Below, piece after piece: positions 26,526 through 38,382 of a stretch of 64,000 bases of DNA. The notes below the pieces were generated by a model. It saw nothing but the letters and a program-made list of their open reading frames with translations. It did no database searches and was not told where the DNA came from. Every line of letters begins with the position of its first letter. The first letter of the stretch is position 1. The stretch comes from Enhygromyxa salina (GTDB taxonomy: Bacteria; Myxococcota_A; Polyangia; Nannocystales; Nannocystaceae). Made by a program: the position numbers and the translations under genes. Location: the NCBI RefSeq assembly GCF_002994635.1, contig NZ_PVNL01000041.1:124001-188000 (forward strand). Direction: 5' to 3'.

Positions 26526-28439
26526 TCAGCCCGCGACCAGGCAGGCGAGGCCGGCAGCCTGCCGGTCCGCCGAACAGATCCGCCCGGCCAGCTGCGGCGA
26601 CAGAGCCTCGCCGCGGCCGTCGAGCTCGCGCAGCTGTTCCAGCACGAATGTCTTGAGATCAGGACCCGGCGCAGCTCCGTCGGCGCCGGGATACCTGGTC
26701 ACGACCTCGACCCGCTTGGCGTCGGCGTCTCGCTTGGCCCGCTGCTCGACCAGCTCGCGGTTGAGCATCCAGTAGCCGTCGTTGCCCTGGGCCAAGAAGG
26801 TGGGCACGACCACGCGATAGCGCTGCTTGTCATCGAGCAAAGTGAGCTCGCCGTTGGCGTTGATGACCGACGGGCTCCGAGCCTCGCTGCGCCCCGCCAG
26901 GTTGGCGTGGTAAAACGCGATCCCGCTCAGCTGCAGCCAGTGGCCACCCGCTTCCCAGCCCTCGACGGACCGCTCGATCGCCTTGCGCAGCGCGTAGCCG
27001 TTGACCTCGAGCACCGTCAGCTCGGTCCGGTACGCAAACAGCTCCTCGACGATCTGCTGAGTGATGAACGCCCCGGCTGAGATGGTCTGGTTGAGCCGCA
27101 GGCTGCCCGAGTTGATCAGCGCGATCGTGGGCGGGTTGGCCTCGCCCGCGAAGCTGCGCAGCATCTGATCGGCGATCCAGCTGCCGAGGTTGGTCTCGTA
27201 CATGCGGATCTCGTTCTCCTCGGCCACCAGCGTGGTCCCGGCCTCGACCAGCTCGGCCGTCAGGCAGCCGGGCGGCTGGGTGGTGGCCTGGCAAAACCAC
27301 TGCTCGTGCTTGCTCAGCCAGGCCGCGACCCGCTCGGCGAGCTGCGGGTCGGGCTCGACGCTGTCGTCGAGCTCGACGGTGCTCGCGGTCCAGCGCATGT
27401 CCGGAGCCTCGCCGGGGCGCTTGTCGGTGATCGAGACTTCGATCACCCGAACCTTGACCGCGTCCGCGTCACCTTTGATCACCGCGGGCTGAGCAGCCTC
27501 GATGATCGGCCCCGCGCCGCCGAGCTCGACGTTGTGCTCGTCGCGAGTCATCGCCGTGTGATCGTGACCGCCGAGCACCAGGTCGGGCCGCGCGTAGTCC
27601 TCGCGCCCGTCCCCGGCGAGCAGCGACGCGTCGTTCCGGGCGTCGAGGTGGGTCAGAGCCAGCACCACGTCCGCCCCCTGTGACCGCAACATGGCGACGG
27701 TCTCGTGCGAGCGCTCGATGTAGCGGGTGTCGATGCACGCGACGTAGTCGGGCCGCTTGGTGTCGGTCATCAGCGAGTACAGACCCACCTGCAAGCCGCC
27801 CAGCGTGATCAGCTCGTGCGGCAAGATGTTGGCGCGGGCTGGATCGATGATCGGCGACGCAGGCGGGCTCGGGCAGGGTCCGTGGGCGTCGCTGGGTGTC
27901 GCGCACTCGCCCTCGGGCTTCCAGACCACGTTGGTCGCCAGCCAGGAAAACTGACTCTGCTCGACCCGGGCCGCGAGCGTGCCCGCGTCGTCGCAGCTGT
28001 CCTTGTCGAACTCGTGGTTGCCGAAGGTCGCAAACATGCGCGGGTCAGGGCGCTCGGGGTCGCCGTCGAGCAGGTTGAGCGCGTCGACCATCTGCTCGCC
28101 GAGGTACTTGCGGGACAACAGCGAGGGAAACAGCGCGTCGCCAGCGTGGGTCACCAGGACCGCGTCGCAGTCCGCCTCGAGCTGGGTCCGCAGGCTTCGG
28201 ATCCGCGCGACGCCACCGCGGCCGTCGAGCAAGCCCTCGATCCGGTAGACGTCGTTGATGTGAAGGATGCGGAAGCGCCACTGACCATCCTGCTCGCCGC
28301 AGACCTGGGCGACGACGGGAGCGCCAGCGACCGGCGGCTGCTCGGGAGTGATCGACGACTCGCCCGCCGCTGGTTCGCACGCCAGCCCGAGCACACCGAC
28401 CAGGGTGAGCGCGGCGCTGGGGATCGATCGACGCGACAT
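26526..28439 (-). CDS. 5'-nucleotidase/UshA-family lipoprotein
   Basis: 637 aa from ATG 28439; lipobox GLAC (Cys near 21). N-terminal calcineurin-like domain: ILHINDVYRI, ALFPSLLSRKYLGEQMVDALN, ATFGNHEFDKD, LTHLDARND, GGHDH. C-terminal 5'-nucleotidase domain: ALINSGSLRLNQTISAGAFI and the substrate-stacking aromatic region near FLAQGNDGYWMLN. It probably hydrolyses nucleotides or related phosphodiesters extracytoplasmically, feeding phosphate or nucleosides to the cell. The usual NGxR motif after the C-terminal helix is replaced by NSGSLR. Convergent and abutting with the IgGFc-like gene. Confidence 0.9.
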   Translation of the reverse strand: MSRRSIPSAALTLVGVLGLACEPAAGESSITPEQPPVAGAPVVAQVCGEQDGQWRFRILHINDVYRIEGLLDGRGGVARIRSLRTQLEADCDAVLVTHAGDALFPSLLSRKYLGEQMVDALNLLDGDPERPDPRMFATFGNHEFDKDSCDDAGTLAARVEQSQFSWLATNVVWKPEGECATPSDAHGPCPSPPASPIIDPARANILPHELITLGGLQVGLYSLMTDTKRPDYVACIDTRYIERSHETVAMLRSQGADVVLALTHLDARNDASLLAGDGREDYARPDLVLGGHDHTAMTRDEHNVELGGAGPIIEAAQPAVIKGDADAVKVRVIEVSITDKRPGEAPDMRWTASTVELDDSVEPDPQLAERVAAWLSKHEQWFCQATTQPPGCLTAELVEAGTTLVAEENEIRMYETNLGSWIADQMLRSFAGEANPPTIALINSGSLRLNQTISAGAFITQQIVEELFAYRTELTVLEVNGYALRKAIERSVEGWEAGGHWLQLSGIAFYHANLAGRSEARSPSVINANGELTLLDDKQRYRVVVPTFLAQGNDGYWMLNRELVEQRAKRDADAKRVEVVTRYPGADGAAPGPDLKTFVLEQLRELDGRGEALSPQLAGRICSADRQAAGLACLVAG

Positions 28440-28515
28440 GGTCACCAGCGTAGACCACCCCAGCGGAACCTGCGCGAGCTTCCCGTCATCTTATTAACGG
28501 TATATGGCAGTAGTA

Positions 28516-28559
28516 TTCAGAAGCGCTGAATTACGTCATAAACGTTGATTTGTGACGTA
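28516..28559 (+). promoter_or_regulatory. Two palindromes in AT-rich leader of sulfite reductase operon
   Basis: TTCAG-AAGCG-CTGAA (28516-28530) and TACGTCA (28532-28538) with TGACGTA (28553-28559), perfect arms with a 14-nt spacer, lie side by side in an AT-rich stretch 90-130 nt before the first gene. They are candidate operators for a sulfur-responsive regulator. No regulator gene is adjacent, so its identity is open. Confidence 0.5.
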
Positions 28560-28647
28560 TATGGCGCTCAGTCGCAGGCAAACTCCATTTATCACGTGGA
28601 TTGCCGTAGTACTTGCGTGCTTTGCTTCGCGCTCCACGGAGCCAACC

Positions 28648-28974
28648 ATGAAGCTTTGGATCATCACAGGCAGCGCGACCGAGAGCGGCGCACCGATCTA
28701 CCTCCAGACCAACAACCGCTGGACCCACAAGCTGAGCGCGGGTCACCCGATCGCCAGCGAGGCCGAGCGTCAGTCGCTGCTCGACGCCGCCAAGGCGCAG
28801 CAGCGAAAGGTCTGCGACCCGTACTGGATCGAGGTCCGCCGCGCCGAGCTCGGCCACCTCGCGCCGGTCAGCCTCCGCGAGAAGATCCGCGCCGAGGGCC
28901 CGACGATCTCGCTGGTCTCGACGCCCTTCTCGAGCACCACGCCCGCGTCGCGACCGGCAGCCGCCAGCGCCTGA
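28648..28974 (+). CDS. DUF2849 protein of sulfite reductase operon
   Basis: 108 aa from ATG 28648 with CGGAG 7 nt upstream; the frame extends to 28552 but the extension has no support. The sequence (MKLWIITGSATESGAPIYLQ, then a basic region and YWIEVRRAEL) fits the small DUF2849 family that is regularly encoded just before CysI-type sulfite reductase in proteobacteria. Its molecular role is not established; genetic context suggests a helper for the reductase. The gap to cysI is 11 nt. Confidence 0.8.
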   Translation: MKLWIITGSATESGAPIYLQTNNRWTHKLSAGHPIASEAERQSLLDAAKAQQRKVCDPYWIEVRRAELGHLAPVSLREKIRAEGPTISLVSTPFSSTTPASRPAAASA

Positions 28975-28985
28975 CGAGACCCACG

Positions 28986-30665
28986 ATGTATCGCTACGAC
29001 CACTACGATCAGGTCCTCGTCGACCAGCGCGTCGCGCAGTTTCGCGACCAGATCTCCCGCCGACTCAGCGGCGAGATCACCGAAGACGAGTTCAAGCCGC
29101 TGCGCCTGCAAAACGGCCTGTACATGCAGCTGCACGCTTATATGTTGCGTGTGGCGATCCCTTACGGGCTGCTGTCGAGCGATCAACTGCGCAAGCTCGC
29201 CGAGGTCTCGCGCACCTACGACCGCGGCTACGGGCACTTCTCGACCAGGCAGAACATCCAGTACAACTGGCCGCGCCTGCAGGACGTGCCGGATCTGCTG
29301 GCCGAGCTCGCGTCCGTGCAGATGCACGCGATCCAGACCAGCGGCAACTGCATTCGCAACACCACGTCGGACCACCTCGCTGGCGTCGCGCGTGACGAGC
29401 TCGTGGATCCGCGGGTCTACTGCGAGATCATTCGCCAGTGGTCCACGCTGCACCCCGAGTTCGCGTTCTTGCCCCGCAAGTTCAAGATCGCGGTCACCGG
29501 CGCGCCGACGGCCGACCGCGCCGCCGTGCGGGTGCATGACATTGGCGTCCGCGCGGTCCCAGGTCGCACCGCTGACGAGCCACACGGGTTTCAGGTCCTC
29601 GTTGGCGGCGGGCTCGGCCGGACCCCGCGGATCGCCGAGGTCTGCCGCGAGTTCCTGCCCCGCGAGCACCTGCTGAGCTACCTCGAGGCGATCCTGCGCG
29701 TCTACAACCGCTACGGTCGCCGCGACAACAAGTTCAAGGCGCGGATCAAGATTTTAGTTGGCGCGCTCGGCATCGAGGCGTTCAGCGAGCAGGTCGAGGC
29801 CGAGTGGGCCCAGATCCGCGACGGCGCGATGCAGCTGACCCCTGAGGAATTCGATCGGGTGGCCGCCGACTTCAGCGATCCCGACTACGCGGCGCTCGAG
29901 CCCAGTGATCTGTTCGTTCAGTCGCTCGCGCTCAGCAAGGACCGCGCGCTCGGGCGCTTTGTGGCGAGCAACGTGCTCCCCCACAAGCGACCCGGCTACT
30001 CGATCGTGATGATCTCGCTCAAGGCCAAGGGCAAGCCTCCGGGTGACGCCACGGCCGAGCAGATGGAGCTGGTCGCCGAGCTGGCCGACACCTACGGGTT
30101 TGGCCGGATCGTGGTGGCCCACGAGCAGAACCTGGTGCTACCCGACATCGAGAGCCGCCACCTGCCCGAGCTCCACGCCCGGCTCAGCGCGCTCGATCTG
30201 GCCGAGCCCAACATTGGCAAGGTCACCGACATCATCGCGTGCCCGGGGCTGGACTACTGCAACCTCGCCAACGCGCGCTCGATCCCGATCGCCACGCGGA
30301 TCAGCGAGCGGATCGAGGATCTCGACTATCTGCACGATCTCGGCGACATCAGCCTCAACATCTCGGGCTGCATCAACGCCTGCGGGCACCACCACGTCGG
30401 CAACATTGGGATCCTGGGCATCGACAAGCAGGGCGAGGAATTTTATCAGCTGATGCTGGGCGGCTCGCCCAGCGACGACGCCTCGATCGGCAAGATCCTG
30501 GGGCCGGCGCTGCCGAGCGCGGAGATCGTCGACGCCGTGGCCAACGTGCTGCAGACCTATGTCAACAACCGCGAGTCCGCCGACGAGCGCTTCCTCGACT
30601 ACGTGCGCCGCGCCGGGTTCGAGCCGTTCAAGGAGCAACTCTATGGCCAACCCGAGCACGCCTGA
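28986..30665 (+). CDS. cysI: Assimilatory sulfite reductase hemoprotein (CysI-type)
   Basis: 559 aa from ATG 28986 (MYRYDHYDQVLVDQRVAQFR). Siroheme/4Fe-4S ligands C419-x5-C425 in CPGLDYC and C462-x3-C466 in SGCINACG are intact. N-terminal ferredoxin-like halves contain RQNIQYNWP and TSGNCIRNTT. It reduces sulfite to sulfide for cysteine synthesis in the cytoplasm. The gene order DUF2849-cysI-DUF934 is the usual proteobacterial arrangement in which the electron donor is not a CysJ flavoprotein in the same operon. The DUF934 gene starts 23 nt inside the 3' end. A nitrite reductase is the alternative, but the DUF934/DUF2849 partners favour sulfite. Confidence 0.92.
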   Translation: MYRYDHYDQVLVDQRVAQFRDQISRRLSGEITEDEFKPLRLQNGLYMQLHAYMLRVAIPYGLLSSDQLRKLAEVSRTYDRGYGHFSTRQNIQYNWPRLQDVPDLLAELASVQMHAIQTSGNCIRNTTSDHLAGVARDELVDPRVYCEIIRQWSTLHPEFAFLPRKFKIAVTGAPTADRAAVRVHDIGVRAVPGRTADEPHGFQVLVGGGLGRTPRIAEVCREFLPREHLLSYLEAILRVYNRYGRRDNKFKARIKILVGALGIEAFSEQVEAEWAQIRDGAMQLTPEEFDRVAADFSDPDYAALEPSDLFVQSLALSKDRALGRFVASNVLPHKRPGYSIVMISLKAKGKPPGDATAEQMELVAELADTYGFGRIVVAHEQNLVLPDIESRHLPELHARLSALDLAEPNIGKVTDIIACPGLDYCNLANARSIPIATRISERIEDLDYLHDLGDISLNISGCINACGHHHVGNIGILGIDKQGEEFYQLMLGGSPSDDASIGKILGPALPSAEIVDAVANVLQTYVNNRESADERFLDYVRRAGFEPFKEQLYGQPEHA

Positions 30666-31197
30666 AGCCCCGGAGCTGCACCCAGGCGCGCGCCGGATCA
30701 TTCGCGTCGGCGCCGCTGGCAAGCCCGAGATCGTCATCGATCACTGGCAGCGGCTCGTCGACGGTGATCCGTTTCCCAGCCTCAACGCGCTCCCCGTGTT
30801 GGTCTCGCTCGAGCGCGCCGAACAGGAGCGGCCGGCGCTCGAGCACAGGCTCGGCACGTGGGGGATCTGGCTCGCGGGTGACGCCGATCCAGAGCAAGTT
30901 GCCGCGCGGGTGCTGGATCGAGCTTTGGTCGCAATTGCGGTCACAAAGTTTACTGACGGGCGCCACTACTCATTGGCACGGCTGCTGCGTGAGCGCTACG
31001 GCTTTCGTGGTGAGCTCCGAGCGTTCGGCGACGTCCTGCCTGATCAGCTGTCGTATATGCGACGCTGCGGCTACACCTCGTTCGAGCTCGCTCGCGGCAA
31101 GTCGCTCGAGACCGGGCTGCGCTGCCTGGACGCGTTCTCGGTCAGCTATCAGGGCAACACGGAAGATCCGCGGCCGCTCTATCGGCGACGGGGCTGA
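30643..31197 (+). CDS. DUF934 protein (sulfite reduction operon)
   Basis: 184 aa from ATG 30643, with AAGGAG ending 8 nt upstream inside cysI; it overlaps the cysI end by 23 nt, so translation is probably coupled. The conserved DUF934 block is clear: VAITVTKFTDGRHYSLARLLRE-like sequence, then GELRAFGDVLPDQLSYMRRCGY and F.VSYQGNTEDPRPLYRR at the end. Members accompany CysI/CysH in assimilatory sulfate reduction; biochemical function is undefined. Last gene of the operon. Confidence 0.9.
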   Translation: MANPSTPEAPELHPGARRIIRVGAAGKPEIVIDHWQRLVDGDPFPSLNALPVLVSLERAEQERPALEHRLGTWGIWLAGDADPEQVAARVLDRALVAIAVTKFTDGRHYSLARLLRERYGFRGELRAFGDVLPDQLSYMRRCGYTSFELARGKSLETGLRCLDAFSVSYQGNTEDPRPLYRRRG

Positions 31198-31216
31198 GCG
31201 CTAGAGCGCCAATTTT
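31198..31216 (+). terminator. Weak terminator-like hairpin after sulfite reductase operon
   Basis: GCGCT (31198-31202) and AGCGC (31205-31209) follow the stop codon directly, then CAATTTT. The loop is too tight for all five pairs, so a 4-bp stem is realistic; support is modest. Confidence 0.3.
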
Positions 31217-31382
31217 GCCGCCTCCGGGGAGCCGGGCACGTTACGAACTTGCGTGAAACGTCCGTCATCGCCCGGCGAGACATGTTCTAGGGCGGGACCG
31301 CGCCGGGTCGACTCTCCACCGCGAGAGGTAAGGGCTCGTTCGCGACCCGTGGATTTTGGCGGACAGGCGCTATAGTCAGGCC

Positions 31383-32687
<1,305 letters not shown>

Positions 32688-32749
32688 GCTGCGGGGCCGG
32701 ACGTGGTTGGCGCTGACGCTGGAGGGGCATGGGCAATGCAGCGTCCATG

Positions 32750-34267
<1,518 letters not shown>

Positions 34268-34416
34268 CGGTGGTGAGGAAGTTACCAGATCGATGAACGA
34301 CTCATCGATCCCCGGATTGACCCTGACCCGACCGTGACACATGCGGGGATCCGAGCGGTCAGTCGGGCGGGTAACCCAGCTTGCCCGACGTCTGGCGCCC
34401 GGGCGACAGTTCGCCG

Positions 34417-35919
34417 ATGACGTCCGAGCCCTCGGCTGTGGATCCCCGACTCGCCGCGCTCCGCGACTTCAAGGGCAGGTATCCGCGCCAGCTCTGGTGG
34501 CTGTTCCTGTCCGAGATGTGGGAGCGGTTTTGCTTCTACGGCATGCGCGGGGTGCTGACCGTGTTCATGATCCAGCAGCTGGCGCTGACCAAGGCCGACG
34601 CCAACCTGCAGTACGGCGCGATCCAGGCGTTCGTGTACGCGATGACCTTTGTCGGTGGGTTCTTCGCCGACAAGATCCTGGGCTTTCGCAAGTCGATCAC
34701 CTGGGGCGGGCTGCTCATGATCGTGGGCAGCTTCACGGTCGCCGCGGCGCCGCGCGAGCTGTTCTATATCGGCACCAGCATCTCGATCGTCGGCACCGGG
34801 TTCTTCAAGCCCAACATCTCCGGGATCGTCGGTCTGCTCTACAACGACGGCGACCCGCGTCGCGACGCCGGCTTTGGGTTGTTCTACTCGGGGATCAACG
34901 TTGGCGCCGCGCTCGGGGGCTTCTTGTGCGTGTATCTGGGCAAGGCGTACGGCTGGGAGTGGGCGTTCATCAGCGCGGGCCTGGCGATGACCGCTGGCGT
35001 GCTGATCTTTGGGCTCACCGCCAAGTCGCTCGGCCCGCTCGGCTTCTCGCCGCTGGTCCCCGAGGGCGCGGTCGCAAGCCCCTCGGCCCGCAACAAGATC
35101 CTGGCCGTCTACTTGGGCTCGCTGCTGTCGGTCCCGCTGATCCTGCTGCTCGTCAGCAACAGCGAGTACACGGACTACTTCATGTACACGGTCGGGCCGG
35201 CCGCGCTGCTGTACTTTCTCTACGACATGCGCGGGTGTACCCGCGTCGAGGTGGAGAAGCTCATGGCCGCGCTGGTGTTCATCGTGTTCTCGGTGTTCTT
35301 CTGGGCGTTCTTCGAGCAGAGCGGCGGCTCGCTGGCGATCGTCGCCGAGTACCACGTCCAATCAACCGAGGTGCTGGGCGCCAGGGTCGACGCGATCGAG
35401 GTCAACAACACCGCGAACTCGATCTTCGTGATTGTGCTGAGCCCGCTGCTGGGGCTGCTGTGGCTGTGGATGAAGAAGACCGAGCCCAACACCGTGGTGA
35501 AATTTGGGCTGGGGTTCTTCTTTCTCGGTGGCGGGTTCTACCTGTTCCACAGCTTGATCTACTACGCCGACTCCGACGGGATCTCGTCGCTGGCGCTGTT
35601 CAGCCTGGCGTGGCTGGTCACGACGGTCGGCGAGCTGTGCCTGTCGCCGATCGGGCTGTCGGCGATGACTCGGCTGTCGCCCAAGCGGATGTTTGGGATC
35701 ATCATGGGGCTGTGGTTCCTGGCCAGCGCGTATGGTCAATATCTGGCGGGCTTGCTCGGCGCGGGCATGGCCAGCGTCTCCGACGACGCGCCCGCGATCG
35801 AGCGGTTGCAGGGCTACACAAACGGATACCAGCAGCTGACTCTGTATGCGATGATCTGCGGGGCGGTGCTGATCGCCATCTCACCGTTCGTGCGCAAGCT
35901 GATGCACGACGAAAAATAA
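34417..35919 (+). CDS. POT/PTR2-family proton-dependent oligopeptide transporter
   Basis: 500 aa from ATG 34417 (TTG 34381 is an alternative). A polytopic membrane protein of about 12-14 helices. Family motifs: SEMWERFCFYGMRGVL (the ExxERFxYYG proton-coupling motif in TM1), GGFFADKILG (motif A) and FYSGINVGAALGG (PTR2 signature FYxxINxG). It would import di/tripeptides with protons through the inner membrane. Divergent from the sigma-54 regulator with 149 nt between, so regulation by it is possible but no -24/-12 element (TGGCAC..TTGC) was convincingly seen. Its TAA abuts the TTA of the next convergent gene. Confidence 0.92.
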   Translation: MTSEPSAVDPRLAALRDFKGRYPRQLWWLFLSEMWERFCFYGMRGVLTVFMIQQLALTKADANLQYGAIQAFVYAMTFVGGFFADKILGFRKSITWGGLLMIVGSFTVAAAPRELFYIGTSISIVGTGFFKPNISGIVGLLYNDGDPRRDAGFGLFYSGINVGAALGGFLCVYLGKAYGWEWAFISAGLAMTAGVLIFGLTAKSLGPLGFSPLVPEGAVASPSARNKILAVYLGSLLSVPLILLLVSNSEYTDYFMYTVGPAALLYFLYDMRGCTRVEVEKLMAALVFIVFSVFFWAFFEQSGGSLAIVAEYHVQSTEVLGARVDAIEVNNTANSIFVIVLSPLLGLLWLWMKKTEPNTVVKFGLGFFFLGGGFYLFHSLIYYADSDGISSLALFSLAWLVTTVGELCLSPIGLSAMTRLSPKRMFGIIMGLWFLASAYGQYLAGLLGAGMASVSDDAPAIERLQGYTNGYQQLTLYAMICGAVLIAISPFVRKLMHDEK

Positions 35920-36768
35920 TTAGTGCTGATCGCCGGTCGCCGTGATCAGGAACTCGCTGAGCAGGCGCGCGACCTCGTCGGGCTGGTCCTCTTGCAGGAA
36001 GTGGCCACAATTGGGGATCGCGGTGATCTCCGCGTGGGGCAGCAGCTCGCCGACCTTGGCCATGGTCGTTGCGACGTCGGGCAAGATCCGATCTTTCTCG
36101 CCGTAGATCATGCGAACCGGAATGTTGGCGAAGCTCGGCAGGGTCTCGACGATGAAGCGCATGCCACCCGGACCGAGCCCCTGGCCCGTGCGCAGCAACG
36201 CCTTTCCAGCGGCCCATTCAACGAAGGGATCGCCATACATGCGGGCGACCTCGTCGGTGATCCGCTCGCGGTTGACCACGCCCAGTCGCATCGACGCCGC
36301 GATACCGGCCGGGCTCGCCAGGAACCGACGGACACCGGGGGCATAGGTTGCCGCCACGAACGCCACGACCGCCCACGAAGGCTTGGGGAACACCAGCGTG
36401 TTGAGCAGCGCGAGCGCGTCGATCCGCTCGGGGTGACGGCAAGCCCAGTACAGCCCGACCGGCCCGCCCAGATCGTGGACGACCAGGCTCAGGCGCTCCA
36501 CGCCGATCGCCGCCAGGAACCCCTCGATTGCGGCCTCGAAGAAGCGAAACCCATAGCGCTGGTCCAGCGGCTTGTCCGAGCGCCCAAACCCCGGCAGATC
36601 GAGGGCGATCGCCCGGTGGGTCTGGCCGACGACCGGCAAGATGTTCCGCCACAGCTGCGCGCTGGTCGGCCAGCCGTGCACGAATAGCACCACGGGGCCC
36701 TCGCCAGCCTCGAGCCAGTGAAGGTCGAGGTTCGCGGCGCGGATCCGGTGACTGGACAGCGGGGGCAC
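35920..36768 (-). CDS. Alpha/beta hydrolase (haloalkane dehalogenase/epoxide hydrolase-like)
   Basis: 282 aa. HGWP oxyanion motif (about 30-33), nucleophile elbow VVHDLGGPVG with Asp as nucleophile, a lid region, IYGEKDRILPD (acid) and final catalytic His in GHFLQEDQPDEV. An Asp nucleophile rather than Ser places it with haloalkane dehalogenases and epoxide hydrolases, not ordinary esterases. The residue after the nucleophile is Leu, where haloalkane dehalogenases and many epoxide hydrolases have Trp, so the halide-stabilising Trp is missing and dehalogenase activity is uncertain. Cytoplasmic; convergent with and touching the POT transporter gene. Confidence 0.88.
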   Translation of the reverse strand: MPPLSSHRIRAANLDLHWLEAGEGPVVLFVHGWPTSAQLWRNILPVVGQTHRAIALDLPGFGRSDKPLDQRYGFRFFEAAIEGFLAAIGVERLSLVVHDLGGPVGLYWACRHPERIDALALLNTLVFPKPSWAVVAFVAATYAPGVRRFLASPAGIAASMRLGVVNRERITDEVARMYGDPFVEWAAGKALLRTGQGLGPGGMRFIVETLPSFANIPVRMIYGEKDRILPDVATTMAKVGELLPHAEITAIPNCGHFLQEDQPDEVARLLSEFLITATGDQH

Positions 36769-36806
36769 CGGTCAACACTACACGAAGAGCGTGCGACACT
36801 CCCCGG

Positions 36807-37181
36807 ATGTTCGCGGATCTCGAGACCAAGGGCGCGCGCAAGGCCGTGTGGTTCACGCTCGGCGGCGCGATGCTGATGGTTGCGTGCTACTGGGGCCTTC
36901 GCTACTTCGTGCACGCCGCTGCCGGGGCCGTCGACGTTGGCGCTCGCTCGAGCGGGGATGCGATCGGCCATGCTGGCGCTCCGCTGGCGCTCGGGCTGAC
37001 GCTTGGGATGGTGCTGTTTTACATGGGCGCGGTGCGGCTGGTCGTTGGGCCGAAGATCGATGCGATCGAGTTCAAGCGGCTGACCGCGGCGGGGTTGGTC
37101 TATGCGCTGGGGTTTGCGGTTTGCGTGGGCTTGGTTGGGTGGTTGGTGGTTGGCTTCTTCGGGCTCGACCCGTTTGGGTGA
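36807..37181 (+). CDS. Small three-helix membrane protein, hypothetical
   Basis: 124 aa from ATG 36807. Three hydrophobic helices: VWFTLGGAMLMVACYWGLRYF (about 14-34), an Ala/Leu/Gly stretch ending in LGMVLFYMGAVRLVVG (about 61-82), and AGLVYALGFAVCVGLVGWLVVGFFGL (about 94-119). No recognised family. The start lies 38 nt from the divergent hydrolase start, so the two may share a promoter region. Confidence 0.65.
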   Translation: MFADLETKGARKAVWFTLGGAMLMVACYWGLRYFVHAAAGAVDVGARSSGDAIGHAGAPLALGLTLGMVLFYMGAVRLVVGPKIDAIEFKRLTAAGLVYALGFAVCVGLVGWLVVGFFGLDPFG

Positions 37182-37251
37182 GCGGGCCAAGTACGAGAAG
37201 AAGCCTGGTCTGGCCGGTCCCATCGCCGTGTTCTCCGAGCCGGGTACGCGG

Positions 37252-38376
37252 TCAGAAATACGACCGCAAGTCGCCGCGTCGCCGCACGTCCAGCGTGGCG
37301 CAGTGGAACGCCCCGCCAAACGGCAGATAGTCCGCAAACCCGCACGGGATCGGCTTGAACCCGTGGGCCTCGAGCATCCTGATCAGCGGCAGCTGATTCT
37401 CTTCGACGATGACGCGCTGCTCGTCGAGCATCAGGACGTTCAAGCTGATCCAGGCGCTGGTCATCGAGGCGAGCTTGAACAGCAGCCCCGGTGGGGGCAC
37501 CGGCCGCGGCGCGACCAGGATGTCCCAGGAATCGAACATCGCAGGGAGCTTCGTCACATCGAGATAGTCCGGGTTGACCAGAAGCTTGCCCGGCGCGAGC
37601 GGCATGAAGCTGGAGTCGATGTGCATGGGCGTGCGACAGCGGAACTCCAGGGTGTGGACCCGGTAGCGGTCGCCGAGGTGTCGCTGCAGCCACTGAATCC
37701 CCGAAAGATTCGTCACATTCGAGCGCATCGCGAAGATGTCCCGACCGCAGCGGATGAAGTCTGCCGCATCAAAGACGGGCTCGAATTCCGTCAGCAGGTA
37801 GCGCATCGGCTCGCCGACGGCGGGCGGCGTGTAGTCGGGGTCGAACAGCGCGTCGCTCAGCTGTGGCTTGGGCGCCGAGCTCCAGCGAGCGCCCTGAGCG
37901 AAGTACTCCTTGAACAGCGGGCGATAGGCGTAGCCTTCAAAGAAGCGTGAGCGCCAGGCCATCGGGGTCTCGATGATCTCATCGCCGATCACGATGAAGC
38001 CGTCCCGGGGGCAGGCGGTGCAGAACCCACGGTTGCTCCAGTGGTGATTCCCGATCTCGACGGATCCATCGAGAGTATCTGGACGGCGAACCCTCACACC
38101 TTCGGCCTCGAGGATGCCGATGAAGGCCTGGAGCTGCCGCTGGGCCCGACGGACCAGCGCCCGCGGGTAGCGGCGCCCGGCCACGAGGCCGAGCAGCTTT
38201 GCGCTGGTGCTTGGCAGGGTGAACGTCACGGAGGGATGCGCGGGCGGGATCGTGGCGCCCTCCAACCGGCCCACGATGACCTCTTCTAGCGGATCCCAGC
38301 CGTTGTGAGAGTTGACCGGGCAGCCAGCGGCCGCTTGGGATGTCTGTGTCGATTGTGTGCTGTCCACTCTGCGCAT
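37252..38376 (-). CDS. Glycine amidinotransferase-like enzyme
   Basis: 374 aa from ATG 38376 (MRRVDSTQSTQTSQ). The amidinotransferase fold is clear: SHNGWDPLEEVIVG at the N-terminus, the catalytic His in MHIDSSFMPLAPG, and the catalytic Cys359 in GGAFHCATLDVRRRG, very close to the GGGFHCWTCDVRR region of human AGAT. It would transfer an amidino group from arginine to an amine such as glycine, giving guanidinoacetate and ornithine. Related bacterial enzymes make guanidino precursors of natural products (CyrA-type). No guanidinoacetate methyltransferase or biosynthetic neighbours are seen, so the acceptor is open. Confidence 0.88.
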   Translation of the reverse strand: MRRVDSTQSTQTSQAAAGCPVNSHNGWDPLEEVIVGRLEGATIPPAHPSVTFTLPSTSAKLLGLVAGRRYPRALVRRAQRQLQAFIGILEAEGVRVRRPDTLDGSVEIGNHHWSNRGFCTACPRDGFIVIGDEIIETPMAWRSRFFEGYAYRPLFKEYFAQGARWSSAPKPQLSDALFDPDYTPPAVGEPMRYLLTEFEPVFDAADFIRCGRDIFAMRSNVTNLSGIQWLQRHLGDRYRVHTLEFRCRTPMHIDSSFMPLAPGKLLVNPDYLDVTKLPAMFDSWDILVAPRPVPPPGLLFKLASMTSAWISLNVLMLDEQRVIVEENQLPLIRMLEAHGFKPIPCGFADYLPFGGAFHCATLDVRRRGDLRSYF

Positions 38377-38382
38377 TCTCAG

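Noticed and set aside
34268..34416. Sigma-54 promoter for the POT transporter
   Set aside because: No convincing GG-N10-GC element could be placed in the gap.
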